A stretch of 64,000 nt of DNA from Thiodiazotropha sp040506195 (lineage in GTDB: Bacteria > Pseudomonadota > Gammaproteobacteria > Chromatiales > Chromatiaceae). The notes beneath the pieces were generated by a model, which was given only the letters and a program-made list of their open reading frames with translations, ran no database searches and had not been told where the DNA came from. The stretch covers positions 558,001 to 622,000 of the forward strand of contig JBEVXH010000002.1 in NCBI GenBank assembly GCA_040506195.1, written 5' to 3'. The position numbers and the translations under genes were made by a program. Of the stretch, positions 17,452 to 26,063 are shown piece after piece (within the stretch, counting starts at the first letter, position 1; every line of letters begins with the position of its first letter).

Positions 17452-18006
17452 GGCAGCATCGGGTTCTCTGGTTAAGTAGCGCATTTGCTCACCTGATTCG
17501 GTAAAGGTTCGGAATAATCTAAACCCTGCCTTCTTAAAAGCTTTCCTGGCGCGTTGATTGGATTCAGCGGTGGCCATGCCTACAATTTGGACACCATCAT
17601 CGCGTAACTTGGCAAGTAGTTGGGTCAAAGCCTCGGGATCATATCCATGTCCCAAGGCAGACGGCTCTCCGATCATGATATCGATATCGACCAAATCTGC
17701 TGGGAGGTCAGCGAGTCCTGCATCCGCAAGTTCTTGGGGGGTAGGTGTCTGCCAACAAAGATAGCCGATTGGAGTGCTATCGGCCAAGATAATAGCTGAA
17801 GCCGTAGTGTCGTGGTTTCGGATCGCAGTAATCGCCTCTTTGGGATTGCCCCACCAGCGCGCCACATGGGGATACCTTAGCCATTTTTCGACCATAGGCA
17901 AATCGCCTTTGGAATTGAAAGATGATAACAAGTGTAGCTGCGCAAAGTTGACCTGGTTTGTACCGTGAGGGCTGATCAATTGTTTTCGTTGATCTGTGTC
18001 ATTCAA
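17446..18006 (-). CDS. GNAT acetyltransferase, AAC(6')-like
   Basis: The 186-residue protein contains MVEKWLRYPHVARWWG, similar to the opening of aminoglycoside 6'-N-acetyltransferase-type GNAT enzymes, then IGYLCWQ, an acetyl-CoA-loop region and a closing NQRARKAFKKAGF motif. The substrate cannot be told from sequence; resistance is possible but not shown. The stop codon lies inside the attC-like site, marking it as a probable integron cassette gene. Confidence 0.75.
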   Translation of the reverse strand: MNDTDQRKQLISPHGTNQVNFAQLHLLSSFNSKGDLPMVEKWLRYPHVARWWGNPKEAITAIRNHDTTASAIILADSTPIGYLCWQTPTPQELADAGLADLPADLVDIDIMIGEPSALGHGYDPEALTQLLAKLRDDGVQIVGMATAESNQRARKAFKKAGFRLFRTFTESGEQMRYLTREPDAAA

Positions 18007-18360
18007 GATATATATCGTTGATGGTAGCTTTTACTCTAACAATAAGAATCTAATCTGATTTATATAGTTGTCTTTCTGCAGTTTCTTGTAGTCACTTTTC
18101 GGTTTTTCCAGTAGTCGCTGTACGGTTGTTTATCACCTGGGGATGAGAGGGGCGCGCACGTTTCACGCCGGAACTTTCTCAAGGAGACGGGATAATTGGC
18201 GATGCCCGCTGCCGCATCGAGCCGCTCCACGGCCTACAACCCCGAGTGGTTAGGAGTACCACTGATACGCTCCTATCGGGAGAAAGGCCTGGGCCAGGAT
18301 CCCAAGAGAGTGGAGGTATTTTTGGAAGAGGTCTGATTACTAAAAAATAGGTTACTTAAG
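18007..18360. other. intergenic region before the respiratory operon
   Basis: This holds the divergent start regions of the GNAT gene and the cytochrome operon. One small plus-strand ORF at 18202-18336 (44 codons, ending KRVEVFLEEV) has no clear ribosome site or family. Its tail ends 24 bases before the cytochrome gene and may be the end of an older, truncated gene. No good promoter box was found. Confidence 0.4.
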
Positions 18361-19977
18361 ATGATCGGGAAGCTAGGGCGCTTGATAACGTTTTTTTTAA
18401 TAGGCTTGACTATCAACAGCTCCCACGGGGCTTTTGAAAAAAAGCCGGAAACGGTCACTCCAAAGCCCTTGCAGCTGTCGACCGCCGACCATTCCAGCTT
18501 CGAGGTCTTGCAACAGAGATTTAAGTCCGGCATGGAGCTGACGAAGGCGTGCCTCAGTTGCCATAACCTGGCTGCCAAGCAGGTACATAAGTCCAGTCAC
18601 TGGAATTGGGAAATTCCGAACGGCAAGACCGGACAGATGGTCGGTAAAAGGAACGTCCTGAACAGCACGATGTTTGCGACCACGTCGAACGGACCCTATT
18701 GCGCCCGCTGTCATATCAGCAACGAATGGAAGGAGGAAGGGTTCGACTTCACGTCCGAAGAGCAGGTCGATTGCCTCGCCTGTCATGACACCACCGGGAC
18801 CTATGCGTCCAACAAAATGCATCAGCTACGTGTCAAGTGCTCGGCCTGCCATGTGGAATGGGACAAGTCCAAGGCGCGCGAGGTGGTCCGCAAACCGAAC
18901 TTATCCGAACTGGCGAAACAGGTCGGCAAGCCAACCGTGCAATCCTGTGGTGGGTGCCATTTCTACAGTGACGGGGGTGATGGCATCAAACAGGGCGACC
19001 TCGATTCATCGCTGGCGACAGCCCCCCGCCACCTCGACGTGCACATGGCGCAAGACGGACTCGATTATAGCTGCACCACATGCCACAAAACCGAATGGCA
19101 CCAGATGATGGGGAGCCAGTATGAGCCTGCGAGCAAGGATGAACACGGCATAGACGTCGTTGGTGGCAGCCGCGCAACCTGCGAATCCTGCCACGGCCTG
19201 ACGCCCCACCCGGAAAGCGCCAACCCCAAGCTAAACAATCACATAGATCGGATCGCCTGCCAGACATGCCATATCCCCGCTTTGGCGCGTGGCGGCCTGC
19301 CGACGAAAACCTATTGGGATTGGTCGACGGCCGGTCGTCTCAATGAAAAGGGCAAGGCGATCGTCGAAAAGGATGGCGAGGGGCGCATCACGTACTCATC
19401 ACAACGGGGAAGCGCTCAGTGGGCCGAGAACTTGGTTCCGGAATACGTCTGGTTCAATGGCCAGATCGAATTCACAACCATGGATGACAGCATCGATTCC
19501 ACCGGGGTCGTGCAGCTCAACACTCTCGCGGGTGGTCCTGATGATCCCAAAGCCCGCATATGGCCGGTCAAGACCTTGCGTGGGAAACAACCCTTCGATG
19601 TGGAAAAGGCGACCCTCGTGCCGGCGAGCTTGTTCGGAAAGAAGAACGATGGCTACTGGAAGACCTTTGACTGGCTGGCATCCATCGATGCCGCAATGAA
19701 GGTGGCAGGCAGGGAGTTCAGCGGTCAGGTCGGTTTTGTCGAAACCGAAATGCGCATCCCCGTCAATCACATGGTCGCGCCAGCCGAGGATGCTCTCGCC
19801 TGCGTGTCCTGTCACAGCAGGGATGGCCGCATGAAAGATGTTGAAGGTCTTTATATGCCGGGCATTGGCAGCCTGCCCATACTCGATAAACTGTTCTTGA
19901 CCATGGCATTGCTGGCGCTGATTGGCGTGCTCTTGCACGGCGCGATTCGCGTTATCTCAAGCCAAAAGAAGGGATAA
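18361..19977 (+). CDS. octaheme tetrathionate-reductase (OTR)-family multiheme cytochrome c, nine CxxCH motifs
   Basis: The 538-residue exported cytochrome has an N-terminal hydrophobic signal or anchor (residues 6-22) and a C-terminal membrane helix (about 508-532). CxxCH motifs start at C64, C114, C138, C160, C196, C238, C274, C300 and C481, nine in all. The DCLACHDTTGTY, GGCHFYSDGGDG, HGD-like LDSSL and ACQTCHIPALARGG...YWDWS segments are those of the OTR family, which normally has eight hemes. The motif at C160 is the extra one. OTR enzymes reduce tetrathionate, nitrite or hydroxylamine in vitro. Here the protein heads a molybdoenzyme operon, so an electron-transfer role is equally likely. 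Confidence 0.85.
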   Translation: MIGKLGRLITFFLIGLTINSSHGAFEKKPETVTPKPLQLSTADHSSFEVLQQRFKSGMELTKACLSCHNLAAKQVHKSSHWNWEIPNGKTGQMVGKRNVLNSTMFATTSNGPYCARCHISNEWKEEGFDFTSEEQVDCLACHDTTGTYASNKMHQLRVKCSACHVEWDKSKAREVVRKPNLSELAKQVGKPTVQSCGGCHFYSDGGDGIKQGDLDSSLATAPRHLDVHMAQDGLDYSCTTCHKTEWHQMMGSQYEPASKDEHGIDVVGGSRATCESCHGLTPHPESANPKLNNHIDRIACQTCHIPALARGGLPTKTYWDWSTAGRLNEKGKAIVEKDGEGRITYSSQRGSAQWAENLVPEYVWFNGQIEFTTMDDSIDSTGVVQLNTLAGGPDDPKARIWPVKTLRGKQPFDVEKATLVPASLFGKKNDGYWKTFDWLASIDAAMKVAGREFSGQVGFVETEMRIPVNHMVAPAEDALACVSCHSRDGRMKDVEGLYMPGIGSLPILDKLFLTMALLALIGVLLHGAIRVISSQKKG

Positions 19978-19981
19978 AGTC

Positions 19982-20611
19982 ATGCCAAAGAAAATCTACG
20001 TGTTCAAACGTTTTGAGCGCTTCTGGCACTGGTCCCAGGCGGCGCTGATCATTGCCCTGTTGGTCACCGGCTTCGAGGTGCACGGTATCTACTCCCTGTT
20101 CGGCTTCGAGCAGGTGGTCGGCTACCACACTATCGCTGCCTGGACCCTGGTCGGCCTCTGGATCTTCGCTATCTTCTGGCACTTCACCACAGGGGAGTGG
20201 AAGCAGTACATGCCTACCCTGGAGAAGGCCGATGCCATGATCAAGTACTACGCAGTCGGCATCTTCACCAATGCCACGCACCCGTTCCGTCAGACCACGC
20301 GGCACAAGCATAATCCGCTGCAGCGCCTCGCCTACCTGTTCGTGTTGCTGGTGATTGGACCGACCATATGGTTCAGCGGCTGGCTCTACCTGTTCTACGA
20401 TGTCTGGCCTGAGTACGGACTGGCCAATCTGCCACTGGAGTGGGTAGCCGTGGCGCATGCCAGTGCTGCCTACCTGATGTTGATCTTCCTGATCGTCCAT
20501 GTCTACCTGGCTACCGCCGGACATACCCCGACCGCCCATATCAAAGCGATGATTACCGGTTGGGAAGAAGTCGAAGACGAAGACGAAAACGAAGAACAAT
20601 TAAGAACTTGA
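19982..20611 (+). CDS. membrane cytochrome b (thiosulfate-reductase cytochrome b type)
   Basis: Starting at ATG 19982, only 4 bases after the multiheme cytochrome, the 209-residue protein has four membrane segments. Histidines are placed for two hemes b (FWHWSQ, GYHTIAAW, FWHF, VAHASAAYL...IVHVYLA). It matches the cytochrome b561/FdnI-like family that links quinone to periplasmic reductases. The acidic tail is unusual. It is the likely quinone-reactive anchor for the multiheme cytochrome and molybdoenzyme, since no NrfD-type subunit is present. Confidence 0.85.
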   Translation: MPKKIYVFKRFERFWHWSQAALIIALLVTGFEVHGIYSLFGFEQVVGYHTIAAWTLVGLWIFAIFWHFTTGEWKQYMPTLEKADAMIKYYAVGIFTNATHPFRQTTRHKHNPLQRLAYLFVLLVIGPTIWFSGWLYLFYDVWPEYGLANLPLEWVAVAHASAAYLMLIFLIVHVYLATAGHTPTAHIKAMITGWEEVEDEDENEEQLRT

Positions 20612-20719
20612 TTATCCGGCTCGTGGAGAACCGACACTTGGTTTTCCACCATGTCATCGATTCTTGAACATTGAACACTACTCAGGATTTTCCTGAAAAG
20701 ACCAAGTAGGAGGAGGAGC

Positions 20720-23278
20720 ATGAAACTTAATCGTAGAGATTTTATCAAGAGTTCTGTCGCTACTGGTGGCCTTATCGCGACCTCCGCTATGGTGAGCGAG
20801 GCAATGGCTGAAGATCCGCTGGCCGATGGCCCCGCACCCAAGCCCGCCTCTCCCGGCAAAGGCAAATGGGTGCCGACCGTTTGCCAGGGCTGTACCTCCT
20901 GGTGCGCTGCCGAGGCCTTCATTCAAGAAGGCCGGGTGGTCAAGGTCCGCGGCCATCATCTTTCCAAGAGCAGTAATGGCTACGTCTGTCCACGCGGGCA
21001 TCTGGCTATCGGGCAGATGTACGATCCCGACCGCATCAAGGTGCCGATGAAGCGCACCAATCCGAAGAAGGGGCGCGGCGTCGATCCCAAGTTCGTGCCG
21101 GTTTCATGGGACGAGGCATTGGATACTATCGCCGACAAGATGATGGAATTGCGAAAAAACAACGAAACGGAAAAATTTATGCTGATGCGCGGCCGTTATA
21201 CCTATTGCCGTGACGTCATCTATGGTGCGCTGCCCAGGATTTTCGGCTCTCCCAACAATATCTCCCACAGCGCCATCTGCGCCGAGGCGGAAAAATTCGG
21301 CTCCTACTACACCGAAGGTTATTGGGACTATCGCGATTACGACCTGGAGAACAGCAAATATGTGATCTGCTTCGGCGGCGATCCCATCGCTTCCAACCGC
21401 CAGGTACCCAACGCCATCCGCCAATGGGGCAAGGTTCTCGATCAGGCGACCGTTGTTGCGGTGGACCCGCGCCTTTCGGCAACCGCATCCAAGGCCCACG
21501 AATGGATGCCGGTCAAACCGGGGGAAGACAGTGCGCTTGCCCTCGCACTTGCACATGTCATTCTGACTGAAGGGCTATGGAGCCGGGAGTTCGTCGGTGA
21601 CTTCAAGGACGGTGTCAACGCCTTCAAGACCGGCGCAATGGTGGACGAGGCGGCGTTCGGCGAAAAACTCACCCATGGCGTTGTCAAGTGGTGGAACCTC
21701 GAGCTTAAGGACCGGACTCCCGAATGGGCGGAAAAGATTTGTCTGGTGCCGGCGGAACAGATCCGGCGCGTGGCGATCGGTTTCGGAAAAGCAGCGCCCA
21801 ACGTAATGGTATGGATGGCGCCGGGTGCCGCCATGCAGCCACGCGGAGCCTATGGCGCCCTTGCGGCCCATGCCCTCAACGGCCTGGTCGGCGGCGCCGA
21901 CAACAAGGGTGGCACACTGCAGAAGATGAAGGCGCCGTATACCCACATTCCGCTTTACAAGGAGAAATTCAAGCCATACCTGGACGAAATCGCCCAAAAA
22001 GGGGTGAAACACAAGAAGATCGACCAGCGTGGCACCCTTGAATTCCCCTCACTCAAGAAAAAACCGGGCGGCGGCGTGGTCACAAACCGGGCGGCCGACG
22101 GGATCCTCGACGAAGATCCTTACGAAATCAAAGTGGCCATCGGTTATTGGAACAATTTCGCCTTCTCGTGCACCGGTGCGACCCGTTGGGAAAAGGCATT
22201 GGAGAAAGTTCCCTTCTTCGCGCACATCGTGACCAATCCCTCGGAGATGAGCCAGTTTGCCGATATCGTGCTGCCTGCATCGTTCCATATGTTCGAACGC
22301 TGGGGCCTGGTGCCTAGCAAGTACAACCGCTACAGTTACATAGGCCTGCAGCAACCTTTGGTCAAGCCACTGTGGGACACCCGCATCGACGAGACCGAAG
22401 TGGTCTGGATGCTGGCCAAGAAGCTGAAGGAAAAAGGCTTCCCGAACCTGTTCGACTATTTCCAAACCGAATTGAAGGATCCTGAAACCGGCAAGGCTGC
22501 TGAAAACGAGGCGCAGTTCGCCGAAATCGTCGTCAAGGTCATGACCGAGAAGCAATGGAATCCCACCAAATACCATAGTGGCGAGAAGATCAACGGATGG
22601 CAGGAATTCGTGAAGCTCGGTCTGTGGCAGTCCGACCAGTATCCTTTCAAGAAAAAGTGGGAGAAGGGCTTCAAAACAGAGACCCATAAGTTCGAGTTCT
22701 ACAGCGAGACTTTGAAGAAGGTGCTCGGCATGCACGCCGAGAAATACGAGGTCAGCATCGACAAGGTCATGGAAGTCACCCAATACGCGGGTCGCGGCGA
22801 GCAGGTCTTTGTACCGCATTGGGAACCGGCTAAATACCATGGCGACGAGAACGAATTTCCTTTCGTCTTCATGGACAGCCGTAGCCGGTTGAGCCGCGAG
22901 GGTCGGTCACAGAACTTAAACGAATTCTATGAATTCAAGAAGGTCGATCCGGGCGACATCAGTCACACAGATGTCCTCAAGATCAATCCCAAGGATGCCC
23001 AGAAACTGAAGCTGACAGACGGAGACTGGGTAACGGTAACATCGCCAGAAAAGAGTGTGAAAATTCAAGTCAAACTATGGGAAGGCGTTCGCCCGGGCAC
23101 GGTCAACAAGACCTTCGGCATGGGCCACTGGGCCTACGGCCGATTGGCCAGCGCGGATTACGGCAAGCATGTCCCGCGTGGTTTCAACAACAACGAACTG
23201 CTGCCGGCCGATTACGACCGTCTCAGCGGCTCGACGGCCCGTCATGCCGTGTCGCGCGTCAAGATCCAGAAGCTCTAG
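20720..23278 (+). CDS. ArrA/PsrA/PhsA-type molybdoenzyme catalytic subunit, Tat-exported
   Basis: The 852-residue DMSO-reductase-superfamily protein has a Tat signal (NRRDFIK, R5-R6) and cluster ligands C55-x2-C58-x3-C62-x27-C90. The likely metal ligand is Cys187 in SHSAICAEAEK. The cysteine spacing, the length (ArrA is about 850 residues; PsrA/PhsA about 760) and late segments such as KIDQRGT, GGGVVTN and LSGSTARH resemble arsenate respiratory reductase ArrA as I remember it. No ars genes are nearby. Polysulfide, thiosulfate or tetrathionate remain possible substrates. A very strong GGAGGAGG ribosome site precedes ATG. Confidence 0.85.
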   Translation: MKLNRRDFIKSSVATGGLIATSAMVSEAMAEDPLADGPAPKPASPGKGKWVPTVCQGCTSWCAAEAFIQEGRVVKVRGHHLSKSSNGYVCPRGHLAIGQMYDPDRIKVPMKRTNPKKGRGVDPKFVPVSWDEALDTIADKMMELRKNNETEKFMLMRGRYTYCRDVIYGALPRIFGSPNNISHSAICAEAEKFGSYYTEGYWDYRDYDLENSKYVICFGGDPIASNRQVPNAIRQWGKVLDQATVVAVDPRLSATASKAHEWMPVKPGEDSALALALAHVILTEGLWSREFVGDFKDGVNAFKTGAMVDEAAFGEKLTHGVVKWWNLELKDRTPEWAEKICLVPAEQIRRVAIGFGKAAPNVMVWMAPGAAMQPRGAYGALAAHALNGLVGGADNKGGTLQKMKAPYTHIPLYKEKFKPYLDEIAQKGVKHKKIDQRGTLEFPSLKKKPGGGVVTNRAADGILDEDPYEIKVAIGYWNNFAFSCTGATRWEKALEKVPFFAHIVTNPSEMSQFADIVLPASFHMFERWGLVPSKYNRYSYIGLQQPLVKPLWDTRIDETEVVWMLAKKLKEKGFPNLFDYFQTELKDPETGKAAENEAQFAEIVVKVMTEKQWNPTKYHSGEKINGWQEFVKLGLWQSDQYPFKKKWEKGFKTETHKFEFYSETLKKVLGMHAEKYEVSIDKVMEVTQYAGRGEQVFVPHWEPAKYHGDENEFPFVFMDSRSRLSREGRSQNLNEFYEFKKVDPGDISHTDVLKINPKDAQKLKLTDGDWVTVTSPEKSVKIQVKLWEGVRPGTVNKTFGMGHWAYGRLASADYGKHVPRGFNNNELLPADYDRLSGSTARHAVSRVKIQKL

Positions 23279-23311
23279 CCATCGACCGAATTAATTAACG
23301 GGGATAAGATC

Positions 23312-24088
23312 ATGTCAGTCAAATATGGAATGGTAATCGATCTGCACCAATGCACAGGTTGCGGCAGTTGTGCGTTGGCCTGCAAGGCAGAAAACAACAC
23401 CCAGGCTCGGGCCCACAAGCAGAGTTTCAACTGGGCCGACTTCACCATGAAGACAGAGGGCGAGTTTCCGAACACTACCTATGTGCAAATGCCAGTGCTG
23501 TGCAATCATTGCAGCAATCCTCCCTGTATCGAAGAATGCCCCACCGAGCCCAAAGCCATGTTCAAGGCGCCCGACAATACGACGCTCTTCAACCAGGAAA
23601 GGTGCATTGGCTGCGGGGCCTGCCTGGACGCTTGCCCCTATAGTTCTCAGGAGCTGGACGAATCCAGTCTCGACGGCGGAACCTACAGCGTCATCAGTTT
23701 CAATCAGTTCGATTTTCCGGTCCATCCGGAATGGCGCGATGAGAACCCGGCCATCGCCGGATGCACGGCATCCGGCTCCGAAGTAGCCAAGGCGGCCGGC
23801 GCGACGCCGCCCAGCGAGAACAGGTTCAATTCAGGCGATTATCCGCCGGTGCGCAACATGGGTATCATCGAGAAGTGTACGTTCTGCTATCACAGAACAA
23901 TCGTCGGTGAAATACCGGCATGTGTTGAGGCGTGCCCGGCAGACGCCCGGATCTTCGGTGATCAAAATGATCCCAATAGCGCGATCGCCAAGATCCTCGC
24001 CGCTCAGAAAACGACTCGGCTAAAGGAAGAGGAAGGAACCGAACCCAACGTCTTCTATATCCGAAGTTACAACGATCCTACCGTTTGA
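23312..24088 (+). CDS. 4Fe-4S electron-transfer subunit of the molybdoenzyme (ArrB/PsrB/TtrB type)
   Basis: The 258-residue protein has four ferredoxin-type cysteine groups: CTGCGSCALAC at residue 12, CNHCSNPPC, CIGCGACLDAC and CTFC...ACVEAC. It ends in the family's VFYIRSY sequence. It transfers electrons between the catalytic subunit and the membrane cytochrome. It has no signal of its own and would be co-exported with the Tat-tagged catalytic subunit. It lies 33 bases downstream of that gene. Confidence 0.9.
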   Translation: MSVKYGMVIDLHQCTGCGSCALACKAENNTQARAHKQSFNWADFTMKTEGEFPNTTYVQMPVLCNHCSNPPCIEECPTEPKAMFKAPDNTTLFNQERCIGCGACLDACPYSSQELDESSLDGGTYSVISFNQFDFPVHPEWRDENPAIAGCTASGSEVAKAAGATPPSENRFNSGDYPPVRNMGIIEKCTFCYHRTIVGEIPACVEACPADARIFGDQNDPNSAIAKILAAQKTTRLKEEEGTEPNVFYIRSYNDPTV

Positions 24089-24155
24089 GGATCGCACGCA
24101 CGATGAATTGGTGCTGGGGTCGTTGGCCCCAGCCCTTTGCTTTAAAGGGATTTCC

Positions 24156-24803
24156 ATGGAAAACCTTCAAAACGACGTACAGCGCCGACATCAAGCCAAA
24201 GCGGACGCCTGCCGTATGCTCAGCGCCTGCTATTACGAGCCGGAGGAAGCCTTTCTGGAAGAGGACATCTTTGGCCAGCTGGAACAGGCCTTGTCGGCCC
24301 TGGATTCTGATTATGCCGCGGAAGCGCAAGTCATGGGTGCGTGCTTCAGTGAGATCAGCTACGAGGACCTACGGATCGATTACACCCGCCTGTTCCTCGG
24401 TCCTTTCAATATCCGATCCAAACCCTACGGATCGGTTTACCTGGACCGCGGAAACGTCGTTATGGGCAATACGACCATGGCGGTGCTGGCCCTTTACCGC
24501 GAAGGCGGATTCCATGTCGCCGAGGCGTTCACTGAGATGCCCGACCATGTTGCTGTGGAGTTGGAATTCCTCTATCTGTTAAATGCCCGCCTAGGCAACA
24601 GTCATACTGAATCCAATGAACGGAACCGCTTAGCCGAGTTGGAACGCAGCTTGCTCGATGAACACCTGGGTCAGTGGATAGTTCCGTTTACAGAGGCTAT
24701 GAAAGAGGGCTCGTGCACAGCATTTTACAGGAAGCTCGCCGACCTGACCCGGCGCTTCGTCCTTGATGCCCTGCGGCAGCCGGGCATGGTATTGCTCCCA
24801 TGA
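24156..24803 (+). CDS. TorD-family chaperone for the second molybdoenzyme
   Basis: I chose ATG at 24156 (AAAGGGA Shine-Dalgarno element before it), giving 215 residues. The core pattern YEDLRIDYTRLFLGPFNIRSKPYGS is typical of TorD-like proteins (Y-T-x-L-F-x-G-P...P-Y). It would hold the apo molybdoenzyme encoded two genes upstream until cofactor insertion. It is distinct from the formate dehydrogenase chaperone at 6832-7503. Confidence 0.85.
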   Translation: MENLQNDVQRRHQAKADACRMLSACYYEPEEAFLEEDIFGQLEQALSALDSDYAAEAQVMGACFSEISYEDLRIDYTRLFLGPFNIRSKPYGSVYLDRGNVVMGNTTMAVLALYREGGFHVAEAFTEMPDHVAVELEFLYLLNARLGNSHTESNERNRLAELERSLLDEHLGQWIVPFTEAMKEGSCTAFYRKLADLTRRFVLDALRQPGMVLLP

Positions 24804-25759
24804 TTGTGCCCCTGAGCGGCTACGCCTTGAAGACGCTAGCCCCCGAGACGGCAGTCACCGTCGACCGATCACGGTGTGTCCGTCATCGCTGCACTGCCAA
24901 TCGCTGTACCAAGTGCATGGACATTTGTCCGATGGATACCATTTCATGGGGCCAAGGAGGTCTGCACATCAACACCGGCACTTGCACTCAATGCCTTGCG
25001 TGTCTCTCGGTTTGCCCGACGGCAGCACTCTCTTCCCCGGGCCTTTCCCTACCTCGCCTCCTGTCTGACCTCGCCAACCATCCGCTTCCCGTACTCGGAT
25101 GCAAGGGACAGCCGGATACTGATGCCCATGCGCGGCTTTCATGCCTCGGCTACTTAGCCCATCCTGAGGTGATGGTGCTATTTGCGCTGGTTATCCCTGA
25201 CGGGTTACACATCAACTTGACTGCTTGTAGCGAATGCGCGAACAGCCATATCCTTGACAGCGTTGTCGCCGCTCACGACCGGCTGAAGGATATTATCCCC
25301 GGCCATGCCGTCAGATTGATACAGAACAGGGAAGAACTCGAATATCAGGCGCCATCGCTATCTCGTCGCCAGTTTTTTACATTTTTCCGGGAGCGCTCGG
25401 CCTCTGCCGCCGCAGTCATGGTGAGGCGCTTGCAGAACGGCGCAGAACAGCAGCCGTACGGGAACAAGCGAGTTCCGGCAACGCGGGCTTTGTTACTCAA
25501 GGCCATAGAGGCATCGCCGGTGGCAAAGTACCGGACGATCAGAGATCAGCTATTCGGGAATATATCCTTCACGTCGGATTGCACACGCTCGAAACGTTGT
25601 GTCGGCGTCTGTCCCACTGGCGCCATCCAATCCTCCGACGCAAACGGTAAGCTCCCAGCGTATGACCAAACACTCTGCATTTCCTGTTATTCCTGCCAAT
25701 CCTTTTGCCGCAATCGAGGTGTTTTAGTTTTAGACAATAACCGGACGGCATTCAAGTAG
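24800..25759 (+). CDS. 4Fe-4S ferredoxin-type accessory protein
   Basis: The 319-residue protein overlaps the chaperone stop by four bases (ATGA). It has Cys groups RCTKCMDIC and CTQCLACLSVC near residues 36-75, a middle part with SECANSH, an SRRQFFTFF segment near 195, and two final ferredoxin groups (CTRSKRCVGVC; CISCYSCQSFC). The RRxFF segment resembles that of NapF-like and molybdoenzyme-associated ferredoxins. A cytoplasmic role in maturation or electron supply is inferred. Last gene of the operon. Confidence 0.8.
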   Translation: MIVPLSGYALKTLAPETAVTVDRSRCVRHRCTANRCTKCMDICPMDTISWGQGGLHINTGTCTQCLACLSVCPTAALSSPGLSLPRLLSDLANHPLPVLGCKGQPDTDAHARLSCLGYLAHPEVMVLFALVIPDGLHINLTACSECANSHILDSVVAAHDRLKDIIPGHAVRLIQNREELEYQAPSLSRRQFFTFFRERSASAAAVMVRRLQNGAEQQPYGNKRVPATRALLLKAIEASPVAKYRTIRDQLFGNISFTSDCTRSKRCVGVCPTGAIQSSDANGKLPAYDQTLCISCYSCQSFCRNRGVLVLDNNRTAFK

Positions 25760-26063
25760 TCGGTGGCCTTTCCTATTGAGGGTTGGCCGGGATTCCTACA
25801 AATTCTGCCAAAAAGCATTCTAACCAGTTGTTATGTAAGTTAATTCAGAAAGATTTCTGCTCCTATTTAAATTGCCCCTGAAACACTGCCTTCTCCTGAA
25901 GAATTACCTTATTCTGATCGTTCAGAAATACAACCTTATCCTGGGCGGTTTCCATTTCGCTTTTGGCAGACAAATACGGGCTCATTTTGCACATAAGGCC
26001 TAAATAACCGGGGCAAATTTAACGCTAGCTAAATTTGCCTCCGTGTTGATTTTCTTGTTAGCG
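25760..26063. other. intergenic region with hairpin 26012-26039
   Basis: A perfect 10-bp stem (GGCAAATTTA/TAAATTTGCC, loop of 8) lies at 26012-26039. It could terminate the leftward AlbA_2-like remnant, but no T-run follows. A 43-codon minus-strand ORF (25863-25994) has no recognised family. AT content rises here, marking the start of the accessory stretch. Confidence 0.5.

Noticed and set aside
25990..26063. Second attC-like site near CGCTAAC and the 10-bp hairpin
   Set aside because: The ends do not fit RYYYAAC/GTTRRRY, and the hairpin is a simple stem with no paired outer boxes.
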